Positions 1 through 9,650 of a stretch of 64,000 bases of DNA are shown piece after piece. This DNA is from Streptomyces sp. NBC_01788. GTDB taxonomy: Bacteria > Actinomycetota > Actinomycetes > Streptomycetales > Streptomycetaceae. The stretch's first letter is position 1. Each line of letters begins with the position of its first letter. The notes below the pieces were generated by a model. The model had not been told where the DNA came from. It was given only the letters and a program-made list of their open reading frames with translations, and ran no database searches. Where the stretch lies: NCBI RefSeq assembly GCF_035917575.1, contig NZ_CP109090.1, forward strand, positions 4,774,001-4,838,000. Direction: 5' to 3'. A program made the position numbers and the translations under genes.

Positions 1-1
1 C

Positions 2-1453
2 CTCCAGTTCGAGGAGGACTACCCGGACGCGACGACGATCCTGCTGGAGCAGAACTACCGCTCCACGCAGACGATCCTGTCCGCCGCCAACGCGGTCATC
101 GAGCGCAACGAGTCCCGCCGCCCCAAGAACCTGTGGACCAACGCCGGCGCGGGCGCCCGCATCACGGGCTACGTCGCCGACACCGAGCACGACGAGGCGC
201 AGTTCGTCGCCGAGGAGATAGACCGGCTCACGGACGCGGGCGAGGCCAAGGCCGGCGACGTCGCCGTCTTCTACCGCACCAACGCCCAGTCCCGTGTCTT
301 CGAAGAGATCTTCATCCGCGTCGGCCTGCCCTACAAGGTCGTCGGCGGCGTCCGCTTCTACGAGCGCAAGGAGGTCCGGGACGTCCTGGCCTACCTGCGG
401 GTCCTGGCCAACCCGGAGGACTCCGTCCCGCTGCGCCGCATCCTCAACGTGCCCAAGCGGGGCATCGGCGAGCGCGCCGAGGCGATGATCGACGCCCTCG
501 CGCAGCGGGAGAGGATCAGCTTCCCGCAGGCGCTGCGCCGCGTCGACGAGGCCTACGGGATGGCCGCGCGCTCCACGAACGCGGTCAAGCGGTTCAACAC
601 GCTGATGGAGGACCTCCGCACGATCGTCGAGTCGGGCGCCGGACCGGCCACGGTCCTGGAGGCCGTCCTGGAACGCACCGGCTACCTGGGCGAGTTGCAG
701 GCCTCCACCGACCCGCAGGACGAGACCCGTATCGAGAACCTCCAGGAACTCGCCGCCGTCGCCTTGGAGTTCGAGCAGGAGCGTGGTGAGGGGGAGCCGG
801 TCGCGCTCTCCGACTTCCTGGAGCAGGTCGCCCTGGTCGCCGACTCCGACCAGATCCCGGACGAGGAGGACGGCGACGGCGTCATCACCCTGATGACCCT
901 GCACACCGCCAAGGGCCTGGAGTTCCCGGTGGTCTTCCTGACCGGCATGGAGGACGGTGTCTTCCCGCACATGCGGGCCCTCGGCCAGACCAAGGAGCTG
1001 GAGGAGGAGCGGCGCCTCGCCTACGTCGGCATCACGCGCGCGCGGGAGCGGCTGTACCTGACCCGCTCGGCGATGCGCAGCGCCTGGGGCCAGCCGTCGT
1101 ACAACCCGCCCTCCCGGTTCCTGGAGGAGATCCCGACGGCACACGTGGACTGGAAGCGTACGGGCGGCTCGGGCTTCGCGTCCTCCGGTCCGGCGTCCTC
1201 GGTGGCGGCCTCGCTGTCCTCGTCCCGCTCCCGCTCGTCGGCGTCCGGCGCCTCGGGCTTCGCCACCCGCCGCACCTCGGAGAAGCCGGTGGCGGCCCTC
1301 GCCGTCGGAGACCGGGTCACGCACGACCAGTTCGGCCTGGGCACGGTGGTGGCCGTCGCGGGCACGGGCGACAAGGCACAGGCGACGATCGACTTCGGCG
1401 ACGGCAAGGCCAAGCGGCTGCTGCTGCGGTACGCGCCGGTGGAGAAGCTGTAG
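2..1453 (+). CDS. pcrA: ATP-dependent DNA helicase PcrA/UvrD, C-terminal part
   Basis: The 5' end lies outside the window and the frame is open from base 2. This is an SF1A 3'-5' helicase used in DNA repair and replication restart. Helicase motif IV (LEQNYRST) is near visible residue 14, motif V (TLHTAKGLEF) near 300 and motif VI (RLAYVGITRARERLYLT) near 340. After a Ser-rich linker there is a C-terminal Tudor-like module (residues about 435-483, VGDRVTHDQFGLGTV), which in PcrA/UvrD contacts RNA polymerase. The visible 483 residues are roughly the last 60 percent of a normal PcrA. The gene converges on the M23 peptidase gene with a 13-base gap. Identification is secure. Confidence 0.95.
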   Translation, partial: LQFEEDYPDATTILLEQNYRSTQTILSAANAVIERNESRRPKNLWTNAGAGARITGYVADTEHDEAQFVAEEIDRLTDAGEAKAGDVAVFYRTNAQSRVFEEIFIRVGLPYKVVGGVRFYERKEVRDVLAYLRVLANPEDSVPLRRILNVPKRGIGERAEAMIDALAQRERISFPQALRRVDEAYGMAARSTNAVKRFNTLMEDLRTIVESGAGPATVLEAVLERTGYLGELQASTDPQDETRIENLQELAAVALEFEQERGEGEPVALSDFLEQVALVADSDQIPDEEDGDGVITLMTLHTAKGLEFPVVFLTGMEDGVFPHMRALGQTKELEEERRLAYVGITRARERLYLTRSAMRSAWGQPSYNPPSRFLEEIPTAHVDWKRTGGSGFASSGPASSVAASLSSSRSRSSASGASGFATRRTSEKPVAALAVGDRVTHDQFGLGTVVAVAGTGDKAQATIDFGDGKAKRLLLRYAPVEKL

Positions 1454-1466
1454 CGGGGGGCGGGAC

Positions 1467-2915
1467 CTACGTCGGGTCGAGGCCGTGGCTGCGCAGCCAC
1501 GACAGCGGGTCGATGGGCGACCCGCCCGCGGGCCTGACCTCGAAGTGCAGGTGCGGGCCCGTGGAGTTGCCGGAGTTCCCGGAGTACGCGATGGGCTGTC
1601 CGGCCTTCACCGTCGTACCGGAAGGGACCTGGTAGCTGGAGAGGTGGCAGTACCACGTCTCCGTGCCGTCCATCGCGGTCACGATCATCATGTTGCCGTA
1701 GGCGCTGTTCCACTGCGTGCGGACCGTGCCGTCGGTGGCGGCCAGCACCGACGTCCCGTACGACACGGGGAAGTCGATGCCGGTGTGCACGGACATCCAG
1801 TTCACGCCGGCCTGGCCGAAGTAGGCGCTGAGGCCCCTCTGCAGGACGGGGACGGCGAACTTGGGGCGCAGCCGTTCCAGACGGGCCGCCTCCTCCGCCG
1901 CCTTCTTCTTCTCGGACTCCTGCTGCGCCTTGAGGTCGATGCGCTCCTGGTACCGGCTGGCCCGGTCGGCGAAGTCGTTCGCCCCTGCGGACACGCTCTG
2001 CAGCTGGGTGTCCAGCTTGTTGTTGGCGGTGGACGCCTTGACCGGGTGCACGTCGGGCGTGGCCGCCGCGCTGTCCTTGCCGTCCTCGGTCAGTCCGCCC
2101 ACGGAGGCCGCGGCGATTCCGGCGACACCCATCACGCAGACCGAGGGCACGGCCACCGTGAGCAGTGCGGAGCGCTTGGCCGGGGGGCGGCGCCGGGAGC
2201 GGCCCGCGGCCCGTGAGGCCGCTCGTGGAGCGGGAGGCGGGGCGGGGGTGACTTCTTCCTCGTCGTCGAGCAGCGGCGGTGCCGCGTCCGGCTCGACGGT
2301 GGCGGCCGGTTCCTCTTCCGCCAAGTCGCCCTGAGGCTCGTGCGGCTCGGGCGCGTCGAAGTTCTCGGCGACCGTGGTGGTGGCGTCGCCGTTCCACTGT
2401 GTGGCGTCGTACGCGCCGGTGTCGAAGGTCTGCGTGTTCCAGTCCCACTGCTGGGTGGCGTCGGCGACGGCCGTCTGATCCGGCTGGAGCCAGGTGTGCG
2501 CGTCCCACTGGCCGCTGGTGTCGACCGGGGCGGACTGCGCCGGGACGGAGGCCAGTTGCTGGTAGCCCGTCGCCCAGGCGGTGGTGTCGTACGCGCCGGT
2601 GTCGTAGGCGGTGTGGTGCTGAGCCGCGTACGGGTCGTAGTCCGGGCTCTGGTGGCCGTTCGCGGTCCAGCCGGTGGTGTCGTACGTACCCGTGGTGTGC
2701 GCCTCGGCGCCCGTGAAGCCTTCGTGGAGATGGTCGGCGGCGTAGTCGGCCGGGGCGTACGTGCCGGTGTGGAAACCGGTGGCGCCGTAGTCGCCGTAGG
2801 AGGTGAAGTCGCCGTACGCGGCTTCCTGTCCGTTGTACGACGCGTAGGGCGTCGAGGCGGCATCGGAGGCCGGAGCCGGGGCGGTCGCGCTCCCCGACGG
2901 GTGACGGTCGTTCAC
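1467..2915 (-). CDS. Membrane-anchored M23 family metallopeptidase
   Basis: A 482-residue cell-wall peptidase. Residues 1 to about 245 are a Tyr/Thr/Ala/Asp-rich, probably disordered cytoplasmic region with repeated YDT motifs. One membrane segment lies near 248-272 (SALLTVAVPSVCVMGVAGIA). A charged coiled stretch near 300-345 (QESEKKKAAEEAARLERL) precedes a C-terminal peptidase_M23 (LytM) domain. Zinc ligands are visible in HTGIDFP (about 377) and HLHFE (about 454), so the domain should be active on peptidoglycan cross-bridges outside the cell. The GTG at 2915 is preferred because AAAGAGAAG precedes it; the upstream extension to 3029 is not protein-like. Substrate specificity cannot be read from the sequence. 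Confidence 0.88.
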   Translation of the reverse strand: MNDRHPSGSATAPAPASDAASTPYASYNGQEAAYGDFTSYGDYGATGFHTGTYAPADYAADHLHEGFTGAEAHTTGTYDTTGWTANGHQSPDYDPYAAQHHTAYDTGAYDTTAWATGYQQLASVPAQSAPVDTSGQWDAHTWLQPDQTAVADATQQWDWNTQTFDTGAYDATQWNGDATTTVAENFDAPEPHEPQGDLAEEEPAATVEPDAAPPLLDDEEEVTPAPPPAPRAASRAAGRSRRRPPAKRSALLTVAVPSVCVMGVAGIAAASVGGLTEDGKDSAAATPDVHPVKASTANNKLDTQLQSVSAGANDFADRASRYQERIDLKAQQESEKKKAAEEAARLERLRPKFAVPVLQRGLSAYFGQAGVNWMSVHTGIDFPVSYGTSVLAATDGTVRTQWNSAYGNMMIVTAMDGTETWYCHLSSYQVPSGTTVKAGQPIAYSGNSGNSTGPHLHFEVRPAGGSPIDPLSWLRSHGLDPT

Positions 2916-3106
2916 CAACTTCTCTTTCGCCTCGACAACAGGGGCTGGCAGAGCAGTGCGGTGACTGTACCCGGCGGTATGAGGGCGCGACAATCTTCCG
3001 CAGGTTTCCCCGATGTGGGAAACGGGCATTCAGCCGTGTTTCGCCGGTGTGTGGAGACGGCTTTAACTCTGTGTTCGAGCTGCGTTCGATCCCAAGGGGC
3101 CGGTTG

Positions 3107-3973
3107 TCAGGCGACGGTCACTCCGCCGGCGCGCTTGGCGGTCGGGTCCCCGGGGCGTGCGGTGTCGAGGACCTGTCGTATCCCGGTCGCCACGGCGGGG
3201 TGCAGTGGCAGGGCGAGATGCCCGACTCCGCTCACCTGGATGTTCTCCACCTTCAGGTCGGGGTGGTCGATGCAGGCCGACTCCAGCGGATCCATCAGGT
3301 GGTCGAGGTCGCTCCAGAAGCTGACGAAGTGGGTGCTGCAGCCCGGCGCGGGGCGTGACAGCTCCTCGATCAGCTCGGAACCGGGGCGCATCTGCCGCAC
3401 GATCGGATGGGCGTTGGCCAGCGGCGCGACCCGGGTGCCGGAGTGCGGGGTGCCGAGGGTGACGAGGGTGCGGACCCGCAGGTCGCCGCCGAGCCGTTGC
3501 ACGTAGTAGCGGGCGATCAGCCCGCCGAGGCTGTGCCCGACGACGTCGATCTGCCTGCTGCCGGTGCGCTCGCAGATCTCCTCGATGTGCCGGCCGAGCA
3601 GTTCGGCCGCGGTGCGGACGTCGCAGGTCAGCGGTGAGTAGTTCAGGGACTCCACGCGCTGCCTGCCGTGCTGGGCGAGGCTGCGGCGCAGCAGGACGAA
3701 CACCGAGCGGTTGTCGATGAACCCGTGCAGCAGCACGACCGGTGGCTTGGCCTCGGTCGGCAGCTGGGCGGCGCCAGCGGGCTCCGGGAGCGCGCCGGAG
3801 GCGCCGCGGCGCTCCTGGACGATGCCCGAGGGATAGAGCAGGAGATGGCCCGCGAGGATCGCGAGCTCCAGGGCGGTCGCCTTCAGCAGAGCCAGTGAGA
3901 GCCCCGCCAGCCTGCACGGCAGCAGACACCGGCAGAGCGGGAGAATGGGGTCCGCGACCCTGGTGACCTTCAT
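3107..3973 (-). CDS. Alpha/beta-hydrolase, triacylglycerol lipase-like
   Basis: A 288-residue serine hydrolase. The oxyanion-hole motif is VVLLHGF (about residues 78-84) and the nucleophile elbow is GHSLGG (about 146-151). A catalytic His is likely in GVGHLALPLHP near the C-terminus. The N-terminal 50 residues hold a hydrophobic stretch (LAGLSLALLKATALELAILA), a signal anchor or signal peptide, so it probably acts at the membrane or outside. An AGGAGGT ribosome binding site lies 5 bases before the ATG. The family (esterase/lipase EstA-LipA type) hydrolyses acyl esters, but the natural substrate is unknown. It is transcribed towards the M23 gene. Confidence 0.85.
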   Translation of the reverse strand: MKVTRVADPILPLCRCLLPCRLAGLSLALLKATALELAILAGHLLLYPSGIVQERRGASGALPEPAGAAQLPTEAKPPVVLLHGFIDNRSVFVLLRRSLAQHGRQRVESLNYSPLTCDVRTAAELLGRHIEEICERTGSRQIDVVGHSLGGLIARYYVQRLGGDLRVRTLVTLGTPHSGTRVAPLANAHPIVRQMRPGSELIEELSRPAPGCSTHFVSFWSDLDHLMDPLESACIDHPDLKVENIQVSGVGHLALPLHPAVATGIRQVLDTARPGDPTAKRAGGVTVA

Positions 3974-4464
3974 GGCCGACCTCCTGTCGGCACGCTGGAG
4001 GACGGCCCTGTCCCCCGTGTGCCCTCGTGGGCAGTCGCGGTAGGGGCGGCCGGCCGGGCGGGCTTCGCGCTGCCGTGCCCCACCGGTCCCGGGTGCCCTT
4101 CCTGCCCTCGCCGATACGTCGCACCACCGCGGCGCGCGGCCTGCGGCGCGGTGGTGCGGCGACCTCGTTGCGGCTCCCGTCGTGTTTGCTCCCGCAGTGC
4201 TCCGCGCGCCGCGGCACAGGAGTGCGGCGTTCGGGCCGCGCGGACGGGGAACGGTGCGCGGCCTGCGGGTCCCCCCTGGCCGGTGAACTCGGGGGAGTGT
4301 CCCACCATGTGATTTCCCCCTCCCTCTGCGTCGTGAAACTGCCGGGTGCGGGATGCTGGCGATAACGTTCGTTCACTTACCCGGCCGGTGTGGTGCGGGG
4401 TGTCCGTGCCGTGTGTGCGGTACTTGTCGGTACGGATGGATGTAGTCGCTTCATGGAGGCAGTG

Positions 4465-4881
<417 letters not shown>

Positions 4882-4934
4882 CGCCGGCGGCTCCCGTGGG
4901 ATCACCCGGCGCCGGCCGGGTGCGAGCGGCCCGG

Positions 4935-4955
4935 CCTGGGGGCGCGGCCCCCAGG
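4935..4955. terminator. Hairpin between convergent icmB and DUF5691 genes
   Basis: A perfect 8-base GC stem (CCTGGGGG / CCCCCAGG) with a CGCGG loop lies between the convergent icmB and DUF5691 genes. There is no U-tract, as is common in Streptomyces, so it could act in both directions. Confidence 0.5.
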
Positions 4956-4982
4956 GAGACCCGCCCTCACCCGGAGCGGGAC

Positions 4983-6611
4983 TCAGCCGGCCCGCGCCGC
5001 CTCCAGTTCCCCGGCCATGGCGGAGCGCAGCCGCAAGGTCGTCACGAGCCGCTGGAATGCCTCCGCCCAGTACCCTCCGGCCCCCGGCGACGCGTCCTCC
5101 GCCTCGTCGGGAACCGCCAGCAGTCCGTCGAGCCGACTCGCCTCCGCGGGATCCAGGCACCGCTCGGCAAGCCCCATCACTCCACTGAAACTCCATGGGT
5201 AACTCCCTGCGTCCCGCGCGATGTTGAGCGCGTCGACCACCGCCCGCCCGAGCGGTGCCGCCCACGGCACCGCGCACACCCCGAGCAGTTGAAACGCCTC
5301 GGGCAGTCCGTGTGCCGCGATGAATCCGGCCACCCAGTCGGCACGCTCGGCGGCGTCCAGCGTGCCGAGCAGCTTGGCGCGCTCGGCCAGGGAAACCGCG
5401 CCGGGACCGCCGGCGTCGGAGGCCGCGGATGGTCCGAGGAGCGCCCGCGCCCACTGTGCGTCCCGCTGCCGCACCGCCGCCCGGCACCAGGCGGCGTGCA
5501 GTTCGCCCTGCCATCCGTCCGCGACCGGCAGGGCCACGATCTCCCGCGGTGTGCGCCCGCCCAGCCGTCCGGGCCAGGTCGCGAGCGGTGCCGCCTCCAC
5601 CAACTGGCCCAGCCACCAAGATCGTTCGCCCCGCCCTGCCGGAGCCTTGGGGACGATCCCGTCGCGTTCCATGGCCGAGTCGCACTCGTGCGGCGCCTCG
5701 ACGACGAGCGTCGGTGTCCCGCGTGTGTGGTCGACGGCCACGCAGGAGCGGGCCCGGCCGGACATCCGTGAGGCGAGCGCGGATCCGGGCAGCGCCGAGA
5801 GCAGCTCCGCGGCCGTGGACCGCACATTGCGGCTGCGGTCGGCCAGTGCCTCTTCCAGGAACGCCTCGTCGTCCGGGCTGAGCCCCGTCCGCAGGGAGTC
5901 GAGGAACATCAGCCGGTCCTCGGCCCGCTCGGTGGCCCAGGAGCCGGAGAGCAGTTCGCGCGCGGCCGCGGGCGTGCGCGAACGTATCGACGCCAGCAGC
6001 GCGACCCGCTCCGCGAACAGGCCCTCCTCCCACAGCCTCCGGACGCGGCCGGCGTCCTCGGAGCCGGCCGGCGCGGCGGCGGCGCCCGGGGCCGCGCGCA
6101 GGGCGAACCGCCAGTCCGGGTTCAGGCCCGCCAGCCACCGTGCGCGCGGGCCGCCGAAGGCCAGTGCGGCCGGGCGCAGGTCCGTACGGCCCCGCGCGGC
6201 GTCCAGCAGGGCGGGCAGTGCTTCCGGGGGCGGGGCGTACCCGTGGGCGTTCGCCGCCGCGAGCCACTGGGGCAGCAGTTCCATCAGGTCCGGTGCCGTG
6301 CCCCTGCGGCCACCCGCCGTACCGGGCCGGTCGGCCAGCAGCATGGCCAGCCTGCGGCCCGCAGCCGCGGGCAGCGGCGGACGCGGATCCTTTGGTGCGG
6401 GCTCCGGGCGCCGGGCCGCCGGAGCGGGGCGCAGCCCCGCACGCCGCCGCACGGTCTGCACGGCCGCCGCGTCGAGCAGCGCCACCGGCGCCGCCCGTCC
6501 GGGCGCGCCGGCCGGGGGCGTGCGCCGGTCCGTGCCGAGCAGGGCGGTGGTGACCAACTCCTCCCAGGCGCCCGTGGCGGGCGCCTCCGGCGGGGTGGAG
6601 TTCCTGATCAT
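4983..6611 (-). CDS. DUF5691 family protein
   Basis: A 542-residue protein rich in Ala, Leu and Arg. It opens with WEELVTTALLGTDRR, the conserved start of DUF5691 proteins, followed by helical segments that look like HEAT-type repeats (for example DDEAFLEEALADRSRNVRSTAAELLSALPG). No enzymatic motif or membrane segment is visible. It lies directly downstream of the SWIM zinc-finger gene and belongs to the MoxR/vWA cluster running to 13.2 kb. A scaffold or adaptor role is inferred from the repeats and context only. The start is ATG, with GGAAAG upstream. Confidence 0.75.
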   Translation of the reverse strand: MIRNSTPPEAPATGAWEELVTTALLGTDRRTPPAGAPGRAAPVALLDAAAVQTVRRRAGLRPAPAARRPEPAPKDPRPPLPAAAGRRLAMLLADRPGTAGGRRGTAPDLMELLPQWLAAANAHGYAPPPEALPALLDAARGRTDLRPAALAFGGPRARWLAGLNPDWRFALRAAPGAAAAPAGSEDAGRVRRLWEEGLFAERVALLASIRSRTPAAARELLSGSWATERAEDRLMFLDSLRTGLSPDDEAFLEEALADRSRNVRSTAAELLSALPGSALASRMSGRARSCVAVDHTRGTPTLVVEAPHECDSAMERDGIVPKAPAGRGERSWWLGQLVEAAPLATWPGRLGGRTPREIVALPVADGWQGELHAAWCRAAVRQRDAQWARALLGPSAASDAGGPGAVSLAERAKLLGTLDAAERADWVAGFIAAHGLPEAFQLLGVCAVPWAAPLGRAVVDALNIARDAGSYPWSFSGVMGLAERCLDPAEASRLDGLLAVPDEAEDASPGAGGYWAEAFQRLVTTLRLRSAMAGELEAARAG

Positions 6612-6865
6612 GAGCTTCCTTTCCGTCGCCGGCTGCCCGGGAGTGGTTGAAGGGTCACATGGACCGGGTTTCCCCTGGGGTGGAACAAATGCGTGGTGCG
6701 GAAGAGAAAAGATATTCAGATGGGATGCTCTCTGATATTTTGCGCCTTTTGGGTGAGAGGTTCCCGCTGTGCCGACAGTGCCCCGCGTAGCACGGTGACG
6801 TCACTCCTTTGCCGGACATTCCGAGCCCGCTGCCAGGGCTGATGTCACGGATGGTTGATGAGATA
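6612..6865. other. AT-rich spacer upstream of the DUF5691 gene
   Basis: 254 bases between the SWIM gene's stop and the DUF5691 start, both leftward. No gene is visible. The stretch 6700-6755 is unusually AT-rich for this genome (AAAAGATATTCAG, CTGATATTTTGCGCC), so it may hold a separate promoter for the DUF5691 gene. This is inference from base composition. Confidence 0.35.
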
Positions 6866-8245
6866 TCAGCACAGAGTCACCATCTTTTCCTCGCCCCGTG
6901 GCCAGGCGGTCAACGGGGTGAAGCCCCGGTGGCCGCACTCGCCGAAGACCGTGACCGGAGCGCCGCCCGACAGGGCGACGAGCCGCCACAGACCCGGACG
7001 CGTCCGGGCCGCGCGCGTGAGGGGCAGCGCGGAGTCGGAGGTGGCGTCGGAGGTGGCGTCGGAGGTGGCGTCGGCCAACTGCCAGGACTCGCCGTCAGGG
7101 ACCGGTACGACCTCCCGCAGCGTCACCGGAACCGACTCCAGCCACGGATCGTCCCGCAGCGCCGCGCCGTAGCGGGCGGCCGCCTGCGCCGTCGTCACAC
7201 CGGGTGGACGGATCCGGGTGGGCGCCGGGGACGCGAACCGCTCGCCCAGGACCGCCCGCGGCTGTCCCGCGCCCGGATGGGAGGAGACCTCCGCCTCCAG
7301 GGCCTGACCCACCGGCAGCGCGAGCTCCGGGGCCCGGCCCGCCGCGCCGTAGGAGAGCAGCAGAGCCGTCCGCCCGGAGCCGGCGCCGTGCAGCCAGATC
7401 CTGCGCGTGGTCAGCCTCGCGTCCGCGGTGTCGTACTGGGCGAGGACGAGCCAGCGGTCCCGCACCGCGGGCCCCTCCGCGGAGACGGGCAGGCCCACCC
7501 GGGAACGGACCGTCGCCGACAACCCCTCCGGCAGCCGCTCGCGGCCCAGCCAGCCCTGGCCCAGCAGGTGCAGCAGCGCGCACTCCTCCAGCAGCCGCAC
7601 CGGCCAGCCCGGCCCCGACGACGGCACGGCCCCCAGCTCCCGCACCCGTCCCGCCAGCCCGGGAGCCTGCGCGTCGACCATGCGGGCCGCCGTCTCCTCC
7701 CACAGCCCGTACCCCGCCTGTTCGGCCGGGGCCAGACCGCCGCGCAGCAGGTCGGCCAGGCGCTGCTCCAGCTCCGTCACCCCCGCGGTGATCCGCTCGG
7801 CCCGGCGCTCCGCCCTGCGCAGCGCCGCCCGTGGATCAGCGGAACCGGAGGCCGGATCCGCGGCCCCCTCCGACCGCTTCCGCGCCGTCCGCTCCCCGCG
7901 GGCCGCCAGCCACGGCCCGGCCCAGTCGGGCGCCTGCCCGGACGGCACCGCGCCGTCGTCGCCCGTCCACAACAGCAGCAGACCGAGCGCGTGCTTGCAC
8001 GGGAACTTCCGGCTCGGGCAGCTGCACTTGTACGCCGGCCCGGCACCGCCCGCGAGGTCGACGACCGTCTGATACGGCCTGCCGCCGCTGCCTTTGCACA
8101 GTCCCCACACCGCCCCCTCGTCGGAACACCCCGCCTCGGACCACGGCCCGGCCGCGCCGAGTTTGCTTCCCGCTTTGCGCGACGCGGCGTCAGGCGCCAG
8201 TGACAGCACCTGGTCCGCGCTCCAGCGCACCCCCTGCTGAGTCAT
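6866..8245 (-). CDS. SWIM zinc finger family protein
   Basis: A 459-residue protein. The SWIM signature CxC-x(n)-CxH reads CSCPSRKFPCKHALGLLL near residues 68-85. SWIM domains bind zinc and mediate protein or DNA contacts. The rest is Ala/Arg-rich and has no recognised catalytic motif. E. coli YehQ is the comparable protein of the yehLMPQ-type cluster. Near the C-terminus four DATS-like units come from a 12-base tandem repeat at 7037-7075. The ATG at 8245 (MTQQGVRW) is preferred over an in-frame start at 8275, which would overlap the divergent promoter region; neither has a strong ribosome binding site. Confidence 0.8.
   Translation of the reverse strand: MTQQGVRWSADQVLSLAPDAASRKAGSKLGAAGPWSEAGCSDEGAVWGLCKGSGGRPYQTVVDLAGGAGPAYKCSCPSRKFPCKHALGLLLLWTGDDGAVPSGQAPDWAGPWLAARGERTARKRSEGAADPASGSADPRAALRRAERRAERITAGVTELEQRLADLLRGGLAPAEQAGYGLWEETAARMVDAQAPGLAGRVRELGAVPSSGPGWPVRLLEECALLHLLGQGWLGRERLPEGLSATVRSRVGLPVSAEGPAVRDRWLVLAQYDTADARLTTRRIWLHGAGSGRTALLLSYGAAGRAPELALPVGQALEAEVSSHPGAGQPRAVLGERFASPAPTRIRPPGVTTAQAAARYGAALRDDPWLESVPVTLREVVPVPDGESWQLADATSDATSDATSDSALPLTRAARTRPGLWRLVALSGGAPVTVFGECGHRGFTPLTAWPRGEEKMVTLC
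7037..7075. repeat. 12-base tandem repeat inside the SWIM gene
   Basis: About three and a half copies of a unit resembling GGAGGTGGCGTC. In the reading frame on the minus strand it encodes repeated Asp-Ala-Thr-Ser. Copy number could vary without breaking the frame. Confidence 0.8.
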
Positions 8246-8266
8246 GCCGTCGAAGGTAGACGCTGC

Positions 8267-8321
8267 CACTGACAATCGACCTGGCGAGCCGGTTTGCGCA
8301 GGTCAGAATGCGTTGTCAGTG
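8267..8321. promoter_or_regulatory. Inverted repeat between divergent SWIM and MoxR genes
   Basis: CACTGACAA at 8267-8275 and its exact complement TTGTCAGTG at 8313-8321 face each other across 37 bases in the divergent control region. This arrangement could be a looped or two-half-site operator serving both transcripts. TTGTCA also resembles a -35 box in each direction, but no good -10 box is paired with it. Confidence 0.45.
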
Positions 8322-8378
8322 CCGTGGTGCACGGTTGGTGACAGATCCGAACCGGCCGAGCTGGAGGGGGCCTCAGCC

Positions 8379-9530
8379 ATGTCTGTGTCCGTCGAACCGA
8401 CACCCGTCGCACCGCGCCAGAACCACTCCGCGCCCGCGAACACACCGGAGGCGCAGGCGCTGCGCCCGCACGCCGAGCACGCCTTCGCGGCCGAACTGGC
8501 GGTGCTCGCCGCACACGACGACCGTCCGCGCCCCGCCCGCTGGAAGTTGTCGCCGTGGGCCGTCGCGACCTATCTCCTCGGTGGCACGCTGTCGGACGGC
8601 ACGGTGATCACACCGAAGTACGTGGGCCCTCGCCGCATCGTCGAGGTCGCGGTCACCACCCTCGCCACCGACCGCGCCCTGCTCCTGCTCGGCGTGCCGG
8701 GCACGGCGAAGACGTGGGTGTCCGAGCATCTGGCCGCCGCGGTCAGCGGCGACTCGACCCTGCTGGTCCAGGGCACGGCCGGCACCCCGGAGGAGGCGAT
8801 CCGCTACGGCTGGGACTACGCGCGGCTGCTGGCACACGGCCCGAGCCGCGACGCCCTCGTGCCCAGCCCGGTCATGCGGGCCATGGCGCAGGGCATGACC
8901 GCCCGGGTCGAGGAGCTGACCCGCGTCCCGGCCGACGTGCAGGACACGCTGATCACGATCCTGTCCGAGAAGACCCTGCCGATACCGGAGCTGGGCGAGG
9001 AGGTGCAGGCGGTCCGCGGGTTCAACCTGATCGCCACCGCCAACGACCGCGACCGCGGGGTCAACGACCTCTCCAGCGCCCTGCGCCGCCGGTTCAACAC
9101 GGTGGTGCTGCCGCTGCCGGAGAGCCCCGAGGCCGAGGTCGACATCGTCGCGCGCCGCGTCGACCAGATCGGCCGCTCCCTCGACCTGCCGGGCGTCCCG
9201 GACGGGGCCGACGAGATCCGCCGCGTCGTGACCGTCTTCCGCGAATTGCGCGACGGCGTCACCACGGACGGCCGGACGAAGCTGAAGTCGCCCAGCGGCA
9301 CCCTGTCCACCGCCGAGGCGATCTCTGTGGTCACCGGCGGCCTCGCGCTGGCGGCCCACTTCGGCGACGGCGTGCTGCGGGCCGGTGATGTGGCCGCCGG
9401 CATCCTCGGCGCCGTCGTCCGCGATCCGGCGGCCGACCGAGTCGTCTGGCAGGAGTACCTGGAGACCGTCGTCCGCGAGCGCGACGGCTGGAAGGACTTC
9501 TACCGCGCCTGCCGGGAGGTGAGCGCGTGA
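8379..9530 (+). CDS. MoxR-like AAA+ ATPase of the DUF5682/vWA cluster
   Basis: A 383-residue AAA+ ATPase. Walker A is GVPGTAKT (about residues 105-112). The Walker B position reads VEELTR rather than the usual DE-containing form, as I recall for the YehL subgroup. Sensor 1 is LIATANDRDRG and an arginine-finger region is SALRRRFN. MoxR ATPases act as chaperones that remodel a complex containing a vWA protein, and the cognate vWA gene is third in this operon. GGAGG lies 8 bases before the ATG. It is divergent from the SWIM gene. Confidence 0.88.
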   Translation: MSVSVEPTPVAPRQNHSAPANTPEAQALRPHAEHAFAAELAVLAAHDDRPRPARWKLSPWAVATYLLGGTLSDGTVITPKYVGPRRIVEVAVTTLATDRALLLLGVPGTAKTWVSEHLAAAVSGDSTLLVQGTAGTPEEAIRYGWDYARLLAHGPSRDALVPSPVMRAMAQGMTARVEELTRVPADVQDTLITILSEKTLPIPELGEEVQAVRGFNLIATANDRDRGVNDLSSALRRRFNTVVLPLPESPEAEVDIVARRVDQIGRSLDLPGVPDGADEIRRVVTVFRELRDGVTTDGRTKLKSPSGTLSTAEAISVVTGGLALAAHFGDGVLRAGDVAAGILGAVVRDPAADRVVWQEYLETVVRERDGWKDFYRACREVSA

Positions 9531-9650
9531 GCGGCACCGGACGGCCGGCCCACGCCGGACGCCCGCCGGCCGGCACGGCGCGGGCCCGCGCCGACGACGA
9601 GCCCAGCTGGACCGGGGGGCGAGGACGAGGGAGCACGAGGAGGGGACGGC

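Noticed and set aside
2916..3106. Possible cyclic-di-AMP (ydaO) riboswitch before the M23 peptidase gene
   Set aside because: Streptomyces wall hydrolases often have one, but I could not find the conserved blocks in order.
4382..4464. Cobalamin riboswitch before icmB
   Set aside because: No B12-box (GCCACTG-type) is present and the leader is too short.
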